From positions 1-6,884 of the forward strand of contig JAGQRC010000191.1 in NCBI GenBank assembly GCA_020425835.1: DNA of 6,884 bases, in the 5' to 3' direction. Positions 1 to 5,337 of this stretch are shown here, one piece after another (the stretch's first letter is position 1; each line of letters starts with the position of its first letter). The DNA comes from Planctomycetota bacterium. Lineage in GTDB: Bacteria > Planctomycetota > UBA8108 > UBA1146 > JAJFFE01. The translations under genes were made by a program, and so were the position numbers. Under the pieces are notes generated by a model. It saw only the letters and a list, made by a program, of their open reading frames with translations. It had not been told where the DNA came from and made no database searches.

Positions 1-1
1 C

Positions 2-1006
2 TTCGGACTGGAGTTCGCGCGTCGGCTCATGGACCCCGTCGAGCCGCTCCAGCTCGGTCGCACTTTCGTCGTCCCCTACGCGCCGCTCGAGTTCGCCGGA
101 GTCGCCGACGAGTTGTCCGAGAGGGAGCCGACCCTGACCGTTCGTCTCCGCTCGACCCTCGCGGCGGTGTATCGCGAGGGCTCCCGTTGGACCGGTGTAC
201 GCGGGATCGACGCCGATGGGGCATTCGAGGTCTCGGGGAAGACCTTCATCGATGCGTCGGGTGACGCCATCGGCGCCCTCCTCGCGGGCCACGCGACCGA
301 GGAGATCCCTCCCGCCGAGCGACAACTCTCATCGATCGTCTTCCATCTGCAGAACGTCGAACGTCGACTCCAGGACCGCGGCGAGCGGGTGGCGGTCCTT
401 CGCGCGATCCAATCCGCGGAAGCAGCGGGGCGACTCGACGGGTGCGGGAACATCGCGTTCCGCCCCACCGGTCGACGCGGCGAGGTGGTCTTCAAGATCG
501 CGCTGGGCGGGATCTCCACGGACGGCCCTTCGCCCCTCGAGACGCGGACGGAGCGGGAAGCGCGGCGACGCGTGCGCGCCGTCGCGTCGTTCCTTCGATC
601 GGAGATCGACGGCTTCGGCGCGAGCTTCGTCTCGCACGCCGCGCCGCAGGTCGGCGTGCGGGAGAGTCGGCGGATCATCGGTGAGTACCGACTCACCCGA
701 GACGATGTCCTCTGCGCCCGCCACTTCGACGACGCGATCACCGAAGCGGCGTGGCCGATCGAGCTCTGGTCCGAGGGACGCGAAGGACCGAGCCTCGAGT
801 ACCTTCCCGACGGCGCGACCTACACGATCCCGCGACGAGCGCTCCGCCTTCGCGACGTCGACAACGCGTACGGCGTCGGCCGTTGCATGAGCGGGACTCC
901 GGAGGCGCTCGGCTCCGCACGGGTCATCGGGACCTGCCTCGATGCGGGCTTCGCGATCGGACGAATCGCGGCAGGACGCGTCGGAACCACGGAGGCTCGG
1001 CCATGA
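2..1006 (+). CDS. FAD-dependent oxidoreductase, 3' part (5' end outside window)
   Basis: The reading frame is open from base 2 and ends at the TGA at 1004-1006, giving 334 visible residues. The N-terminal Rossmann fold with its GxGxxG dinucleotide motif must lie left of the window. Visible family signatures are: FIDASGDAIGALLAG (bases 245-289), the second FAD-contacting motif in which an aspartate is followed by a small-residue turn; QVGVRESRRIIGEYRLT (647-697), the conserved 'GVRESRRI.G.Y.L' block; and, near the C-terminus, GRCMSGTPEALGSARVIGTC (878-937), the usual closing FAD-binding segment. Together these match the FAD_oxidored family (PF12831-type flavoproteins). The substrate cannot be told. 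An internal ATG at 29 exists, but coding signal continues upstream of it, so I treat the gene as truncated by the window edge. The stop overlaps the ligase start, so the two products probably act in one cytoplasmic pathway. Family is fairly certain, reaction unknown. Confidence 0.85.
   Translation, partial: FGLEFARRLMDPVEPLQLGRTFVVPYAPLEFAGVADELSEREPTLTVRLRSTLAAVYREGSRWTGVRGIDADGAFEVSGKTFIDASGDAIGALLAGHATEEIPPAERQLSSIVFHLQNVERRLQDRGERVAVLRAIQSAEAAGRLDGCGNIAFRPTGRRGEVVFKIALGGISTDGPSPLETRTEREARRRVRAVASFLRSEIDGFGASFVSHAAPQVGVRESRRIIGEYRLTRDDVLCARHFDDAITEAAWPIELWSEGREGPSLEYLPDGATYTIPRRALRLRDVDNAYGVGRCMSGTPEALGSARVIGTCLDAGFAIGRIAAGRVGTTEARP
991..995 (+). promoter_or_regulatory. Shine-Dalgarno site of the ligase gene
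   Basis: GGAGG lies seven bases before the ATG at 1003. It sits inside the last codons of the oxidoreductase gene, and together with the ATGA overlap it fixes the ligase start at 1003 rather than at in-frame start codons further upstream, such as the one at 751. Confidence 0.8.
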
Positions 1007-2472
1007 CGCACCTCTACGAGCACCTCCGGAGAACCGCTGATCGCCTGCCCGACCATCCCGCCGCGACCGATCTCTCAACGGGTCGATCGCTCACCTTCGC
1101 GGAGCTTCGCGATCGAAGCGAACGCATCGCCGCACGGCTGATCGAGGTCGGCGGCGTCGAACGCTACGATCGGATCGGGCTCTGTGCGCCGAATTCGCTC
1201 GAGTACCTTCCGATCGCCTTCGCGATCCTCCGGGCCGGGGGTTGCCTCACCCCGATCCCGGCGAACGCCACGACGCCCGAGGCTCGCCACATCATCGACG
1301 ATATCGATGTCGGACACCTCCTCGTCACTCCGGGCGCGGCGGACATCGCGGCGCTGGCCCCGGACTTCGAGACGGTCGCGCTCGACTCGGACACCCCAGC
1401 CGACTTCACGTTCCACCGTCGACGCTCGACCCCGGCGGCACCATCGGAGTTCGCGGCGCTCGATCCGGCGTTCGTCCGCTTCACCTCGGGCTCGACCGGT
1501 CGATCGAAGGGTGTCGTGCTGTCGCACGCGGCGACGACCGCTCGCGTCGAAGCGGCGGATGCGAGGCTGCGGCTCACGGAGGACGACCGCGTGCTCTGGC
1601 TCCTTCCGCTCGCCTACCACTTCGCGGTGACGATCACCGCCTACGTGCGATCCGGGGCGCACGTGCTCCTCTGCCCGGAGTCGAAGCCGGCGGAGCTCGC
1701 CTCGCGCATCGCGGAGCACCGTCCGACCATCGTCTACGCCTCGCCGGTGCAGACGGAGCGGCTCGGGAGTGTCGGATCCGCGGAGGCGCTCGCCTCCGTC
1801 CGTCTCTTCATCTCGACGGCGGCTCCGATCCGACGCGACGTCATCGAGCGGTTCGAAGAGCGTTGCCAGAAACCGGTCACCCAGGCGTACGGGATCATCG
1901 AGGCGGGGCTCCCCTGCATCCAGGATCGTGCGATGGGCGACGCGGCGACGTCGGTCGGCACCCCCGTTCCCGGATACGACCTGGTGTTGTTCGATCGAGA
2001 GGGACAACCGCTCGCTCGACGTCCCGACGTCGAGGGCGAAGTGGGGATCCGAGCGGCCGGTCTCTTCTCCGCGTACTACCGACCGTGGACGCCGCGATCC
2101 GCGATCGAACGCGATGGCTACTTCCTGACCGGCGACATCGGCTTCTTCGATGCGCGCGGGGCGCTCCATCTCGTCGGTCGATCGAAGTCGATGATCATCG
2201 TCGGGGGCATGAAGTTCTTCCCCGAGGAGGTCGAGTCGGTCCTCGACGACCATCCCGCGATCCGGCAGTCCCGAGTGTCCGCGGTCGACCACCCGAAACT
2301 GGGGCAGTACCCGCGCGCCGAGCTGGTTCTCGCCGATCCCACTCGCGAGCTCGACCGCACCGAACTGCGCCGCTTCCTCGCGGACCGTCTGTCGAGCTAC
2401 AAGATCCCGGTCGAGTTCACGATCGCCGAGGAGATCCCCCGCACCCGGTCGGGGAAGATCCGACGCTGGTAA
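1003..2472 (+). CDS. Class I adenylate-forming (AMP-binding) acyl/aryl ligase
   Basis: This encodes a 489-residue ANL-superfamily enzyme, near the usual length of about 500. Such enzymes activate a carboxylic acid with ATP to an acyl-AMP and pass it to CoA or a carrier protein. Visible motifs are: the A3 phosphate loop FTSGSTGRSKG (residues 160-170); ISTAAPI, the A4-type strand; YGIIEAG (296-302), the A5 motif, where the usual threonine of YGxTE is isoleucine 299; TGD (376-378), the A7 ribose-binding aspartate; GRSK...GGMKFFPEEVE (392-411), the A8 hinge with lysine 395 at the hinge position; and PRTRSGKIRRW (479-489), the A10 motif with catalytic lysine 485. All core domains are present, including the C-terminal lid, so it is probably active. 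The substrate is not predictable; acyl-CoA or acyl-AMP ligases of fatty, aryl or polyketide-type acids are all possible. It follows the oxidoreductase with a 4-base overlap and is the last gene of that operon. Confidence 0.92.
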   Translation: MTHLYEHLRRTADRLPDHPAATDLSTGRSLTFAELRDRSERIAARLIEVGGVERYDRIGLCAPNSLEYLPIAFAILRAGGCLTPIPANATTPEARHIIDDIDVGHLLVTPGAADIAALAPDFETVALDSDTPADFTFHRRRSTPAAPSEFAALDPAFVRFTSGSTGRSKGVVLSHAATTARVEAADARLRLTEDDRVLWLLPLAYHFAVTITAYVRSGAHVLLCPESKPAELASRIAEHRPTIVYASPVQTERLGSVGSAEALASVRLFISTAAPIRRDVIERFEERCQKPVTQAYGIIEAGLPCIQDRAMGDAATSVGTPVPGYDLVLFDREGQPLARRPDVEGEVGIRAAGLFSAYYRPWTPRSAIERDGYFLTGDIGFFDARGALHLVGRSKSMIIVGGMKFFPEEVESVLDDHPAIRQSRVSAVDHPKLGQYPRAELVLADPTRELDRTELRRFLADRLSSYKIPVEFTIAEEIPRTRSGKIRRW

Positions 2473-2487
2473 CGTGGCGAACGCGCT

Positions 2488-3189
2488 TCAGCGGAGGAAG
2501 ACGATGAGTACGGAGAGCACGCCGAACTCGAAGACGATCGAGATGGCGGCCGCGGCCAGTGCCGGTCCGAGCAAGGGTCCCGGCTTCACGCCGTACTCCT
2601 CGGCGAGCTCGTAACGCGCGAACTGGGGACGAGCGAGGAAACCCGCCAACACCGCACCGGCGAACGCCAGCCCGTTTCGGATCCAGAACTTCACCGACGG
2701 ATCGATCCGCGGCGATCGACTCTCTCTCGCTCGGGCCAGAGCTCGCTCGGCGATCGAGGGCTTCGACCTCTTCGCGTCGACACCTCCGTCGGTCGACGGC
2801 GCGACCGAATCCCCGGCGAGAATCCGATCGGCCTCGGCGAGAATCCGCTGGGTCTCCGCCGGATCGTGGGGTTCCTTCCCCGCCTCCTCGATGATCAGCG
2901 CGGCGAGACGCTCCATGCGTCGTTCCTCGAAGTTCTTCATCAGGACGAACCCGATCCCCACCGCTATGGCAACACCGAGGACCGCGTACCCGAGCAGTAT
3001 CCCGAAGACGCGACGGCCATCGGGAAGACCGAGTCGAACCGCGTTGCGACCGAGGAGGATTCCGCCCGCGAGACTCCCCGCGAAGAAGGTGATCCAGATC
3101 AACCGGTACGGGTTCCAAGGTCGATCGAACGATGCGGCCAGCTCCGCGAGGTCGTCCGAGTCGCCGCGAGAACCGAGACCATCGTCCAT
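2488..3189 (-). CDS. Four-helix integral membrane protein of unknown function
   Basis: This is a 233-residue protein. I see two hydrophobic pairs: residues about 29-47 and 61-84, then 173-186 and 206-232, the last running to the C-terminus (SIVFEFGVLSVLIVFLR). Between the pairs lies a charged, probably helical cytoplasmic or periplasmic stretch (85-170) with a heptad-like patch, AETQRILAEADRIL. The N-terminal run WNPYRLIWITFFAGSLAGG resembles, from memory only, a widespread group of uncharacterised membrane proteins whose first helix reads 'FLGGPLAGG'. That resemblance is weak evidence. The ATG at 3189 is chosen because GGAAGGG lies ten bases before it and the hydrophilic N-terminus is natural. 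The frame stays open far upstream, but only as antisense to the next gene. It converges with the ligase gene, 15 bases apart, and is divergent from the secreted-protein genes. Function unknown. Confidence 0.72.
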   Translation of the reverse strand: MDDGLGSRGDSDDLAELAASFDRPWNPYRLIWITFFAGSLAGGILLGRNAVRLGLPDGRRVFGILLGYAVLGVAIAVGIGFVLMKNFEERRMERLAALIIEEAGKEPHDPAETQRILAEADRILAGDSVAPSTDGGVDAKRSKPSIAERALARARESRSPRIDPSVKFWIRNGLAFAGAVLAGFLARPQFARYELAEEYGVKPGPLLGPALAAAAISIVFEFGVLSVLIVFLR

Positions 3190-3435
3190 TCCCCAACAGC
3201 CCTTCCATGAACAGCCTCGTCCCGGCACGCGAGTGGGAGACGTGGCCGCTCCCGACACATCGGGCCACCACGATAGGGGGACGCCTCGGCATCTCAACAC
3301 CACCCTGCTCCGCACCCTGTCCCTGAGTCGTGTCGATCGGGTCGCGCTGCGGGTCTGAAACCCCATCCCGCGCTGCGCAACCGCTTCGGCCGAGACTTCT
3401 CTAAACGCGCCCGCGTCTGCCCCTATGCAGGGACT

Positions 3436-3481
3436 CCTGGTTTTGCCGACAAAATCGGTCACGCGGCCGCTGAAAACCGGG
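3436..3481. repeat. Nested inverted repeats upstream of the dockerin/cohesin gene
   Basis: Two mutually exclusive pairings are visible. GGTTTTG at 3439-3445 can pair with CAAAATC at 3450-3456 (one G-T wobble, loop CCGA). Alternatively, CCTGGTTTT at 3436-3444 can pair with AAAACCGGG at 3473-3481 (nine pairs, one wobble), leaving an inner CCGA/TCGG hairpin at 3446-3458. This could be a regulator-binding site or a leader RNA structure; its function is inferred only from symmetry and position. Confidence 0.4.
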
Positions 3482-3564
3482 TGATAGCTTTGACGCCCTG
3501 AGCGAGAACGCGAATCGCGTCGCTTCGGAAACGACCATCCGACAACCGAACGAACACTGGCTCT

Positions 3565-3596
3565 CCCGGAAGTCGATCCTCCGGGCTGGGAGGATT
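3565..3596 (+). promoter_or_regulatory. Shine-Dalgarno site inside a possible masking hairpin
   Basis: GGGAGGA at 3588-3594 is a strong ribosome binding site six bases before the ATG at 3601. Most of it (GGAGGAT, 3589-3595) is exactly complementary to ATCCTCC at 3576-3582, giving a seven-pair hairpin with loop GGGCTG. An alternative hairpin, CCCGGA at 3565-3570 with TCCGGG at 3580-3585, uses the same bases 3580-3582 and would free the site. The complementarity is visible in the sequence; a regulatory switch is inference. Confidence 0.5.
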
Positions 3597-3600
3597 GCCC

Positions 3601-5337
3601 ATGCGGCTTCGTGATCTCGGACTCCGCCCGCGGACCCCGCGGGGCGGCCCGCTCGTCGTGGGGCTGTTCCTGCTCCTGTTCATGCCGATCGGAATGGACT
3701 CCAGCTGGGGCCAGAGCGGCACGGTTCAGCGACTGCTCGGCGCCTCCGGCTCGGCGACGACCTACGTCCGGCAGCCGATCATCGCCATGGCGGGCCCCGC
3801 AGGCTCCGGGGGGGGGTCGATCCTCGAGAACGGCGACTTCTCGACCGGACTCGACGGCTGGATCGTCTCCGAGTCCGGCGGCTCCATCATCCCGGGCACC
3901 GTCACCGAAGTGAGCGGCGTCGCGCAGTTCCTCGAGGGCGATTCCTTCCTGGTGACACTGCAGCAGACGGTGCTCCTCCCCGCATTCGCGACCGAGCTGC
4001 GCTTCGACCTGATCCAGTCCCCGGGCTTCGACCTCACGTCCTCGTTCCTTCCCGACGCGTTCGAGCTCTCGGTGCTGGACGAGAACGCCTTCCCGCTCGT
4101 CGATCCCTGGACCCTCGGAGCGAGCTCCTGCTTCAACGTGCAGGAGAACGGCACGATCCTCCTCGGGAATCAGGCGTCGTTCGACGGACTCACCGTGACC
4201 ATCGATGTCTCGGGTATCCCGGGTGGAACCACGGTCGCGCTCTACTTCGACTTCATCAACGCCGATCTCGATACCGCCGGCGGCGTGCAGATCGACAACG
4301 CGAGTTTCACGATCGACCCGCCGACCGGTGCTTTCCGACGCGGCGATGTCGACGGCGACGCCACGATCGATACGACGGATTCGAGTGCGGTGCTCGACCT
4401 CCTCTTCGGCGGCGGGTCCCTCCCGATCGACTGCACGGGCGCCCCGCTCCTCGAGGTCGCGGATGCCAACGACAACGAGTGGATCACCATCGCCGATGCC
4501 CTCGCGCTGCGGAACGCTGCGCTCGGCGGTCCCCCGCTCGCCGCGCCATCGAGTTTCTGCGACTTCGATCCGACCACCGACGAAGCGGGCTTCGACCAGG
4601 TCGACCCCGCGTACCGGGCGACCGCCGGCGATGTGGTCGTCGATCCACCGTCGGGCGGCGTCGACCGCGATGTCTTCATCCCGGTGCTCGTCGACGTGGG
4701 CGCGGCGGCCACCGGCATGACCCTGATCCTCGAGTACGATGACGCGCTCCTCACCCCGTTCGACCCCGTCGCAGGCGATGGAGAGCCCTTCGAGAGCACG
4801 CTGGGCACGACCGCCGTCCTGACCGCTCCCGGCCAGATGGTGCTCTCGGTGTGGGCGACGAACGATGGAGACACCCTCGTCCCCGCCGCGCCCGGCACCT
4901 TCCAGGCGATCGGCACCCTGCGATTCCACCTCGCCGACTTCGTCGTCCTCCCGTCGCCGAACTGGTTACCGGAGGTCGATCTGTCGGGAGTCTCCTACCG
5001 AGCGACGCTGGTCGATCAGGCCTTCGCTGACCACCACCCCGAGCTGTTGGCGGGCGAAGGCGAGTTCGCACGAGGCGACTCGAACGATGACGGCGTCGTC
5101 GACATCTCCGATGTCGTCTTCGCTCTCGAGTACCTCTTCGTCTTCGGACCGATCATCCCCTGCTTCGACGCGGCCGACGTCAACAACGACTCCGTGGTCG
5201 ACATCTCCGACTCGGTCTATCTGCTCGCCTATCTCTTCATCTTCGGGCCCCCGCCTCCCGCACCCTTCCCGGCCTGCGGCTCGGATGTCGGCCCCATCGA
5301 TCTGCTGAGCTGCGAGGAGAGCGCATGTCAACCGTGA
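3601..5337 (+). CDS. Secreted protein with cohesin-like domain and two dockerin-like modules
   Basis: This is a 578-residue exported protein. A signal peptide is clear: basic residues 1-14, hydrophobic core 18-32 (LVVGLFLLLFMPIGM) and likely cleavage near SSWGQ at 37-38. Residues 77-239 (NGDFSTGLDGW to VQIDNASFTID) look like a lectin or carbohydrate-binding beta sandwich. Dockerin-like module 1 (245-320) has EF-hand-type loops D249/D251/D253/T255/D257/D260 and D288/N290/N292/T296/D299. Residues about 342-480 resemble a cohesin-type beta domain (AGDVVVDPP..., 'LILEYDDALLTPF'). Dockerin-like module 2 (489-571) has loops D493/N495/D497/D501/D504 and D526/N528/D530/D534/D537, each followed by a YLF helix, and ends in a proline-rich tail with C559 and C571. 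The ATG at 3601 is preferred to the TTG at 3595 because of the GGGAGGA spacing. It is likely a cell-surface or matrix protein; no catalytic domain is seen. The next gene's start overlaps its end. Confidence 0.85.
   Translation: MRLRDLGLRPRTPRGGPLVVGLFLLLFMPIGMDSSWGQSGTVQRLLGASGSATTYVRQPIIAMAGPAGSGGGSILENGDFSTGLDGWIVSESGGSIIPGTVTEVSGVAQFLEGDSFLVTLQQTVLLPAFATELRFDLIQSPGFDLTSSFLPDAFELSVLDENAFPLVDPWTLGASSCFNVQENGTILLGNQASFDGLTVTIDVSGIPGGTTVALYFDFINADLDTAGGVQIDNASFTIDPPTGAFRRGDVDGDATIDTTDSSAVLDLLFGGGSLPIDCTGAPLLEVADANDNEWITIADALALRNAALGGPPLAAPSSFCDFDPTTDEAGFDQVDPAYRATAGDVVVDPPSGGVDRDVFIPVLVDVGAAATGMTLILEYDDALLTPFDPVAGDGEPFESTLGTTAVLTAPGQMVLSVWATNDGDTLVPAAPGTFQAIGTLRFHLADFVVLPSPNWLPEVDLSGVSYRATLVDQAFADHHPELLAGEGEFARGDSNDDGVVDISDVVFALEYLFVFGPIIPCFDAADVNNDSVVDISDSVYLLAYLFIFGPPPPAPFPACGSDVGPIDLLSCEESACQP
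3808..3816 (+). repeat. Run of nine G inside the dockerin/cohesin gene
   Basis: Nine consecutive G encode glycines 70-72, between the signal peptide region and the NGDF beta domain. With nine bases the frame joins a proper signal peptide to recognisable domains. Loss of one G would switch to a frame that stops at 3911-3913, leaving roughly 100 residues. Confidence 0.95.
5315..5319 (+). promoter_or_regulatory. Shine-Dalgarno site of the repeat-protein gene
   Basis: AGGAG within GAGGAGA lies five bases before the ATG at 5325, inside the last codons of the upstream gene. It favours the 5325 start over the internal ATG at 5400, which has only GGAAG at 5384-5388, eleven bases away. Confidence 0.65.

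Larger units (their letters stand above)
3190..3600. other. Divergent intergenic region, 411 bases
   Basis: This stretch separates the minus-strand membrane-protein gene from the plus-strand secreted-protein gene and must hold promoters for both. No convincing -35/-10 pair is visible on either strand. The best plus-strand -35-like hexamer is TTGACG at 3490-3495, with no good -10 at 17 bases. The locally AT-richest part, about 3436-3492, carries inverted repeats (see separate entry). Small open frames cross the region but have no start-site support or recognisable protein character. Confidence 0.6.

Noticed and set aside
751..1002. N-terminal extension of the ligase to base 751
   Set aside because: The extra 84 codons overlap the oxidoreductase coding sequence, are Arg-rich and lack ligase features. 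GGAGG and the ATGA overlap mark 1003.
1075..2292. Minus-strand 405-codon frame across the ligase gene
   Set aside because: Arg/Asp-rich antisense shadow. The plus strand holds every conserved motif of an AMP-forming ligase.
2464..2493. Possible bidirectional terminator between the convergent genes
   Set aside because: CGCTG/CAGCG gives only five pairs around a 20-base loop, and no T tract follows on either strand.
2491..3358. Plus-strand open frames opposite and beyond the membrane-protein gene
   Set aside because: Their translations are Arg/Ser/Pro-rich with no domain signal and no ribosome site. They are the complement of the hydrophobic minus-strand protein or of spacer.
3490..3520. Sigma-70 type promoter from TTGACG at 3490
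   Set aside because: The bases 16-18 downstream do not resemble a -10 box, so I do not call a promoter.
3595..3600. TTG start two codons before ATG 3601
   Set aside because: It would leave only one base after GGGAGGA at 3588-3594. The ATG at 3601 has a proper six-base spacing.
3190..4929. Minus-strand frame continuing upstream of the membrane-protein gene to 4929
   Set aside because: Beyond 3189 the translation is low-complexity Arg/Gly/Glu-rich antisense of the dockerin/cohesin gene. Only the last 233 residues look like a real protein.
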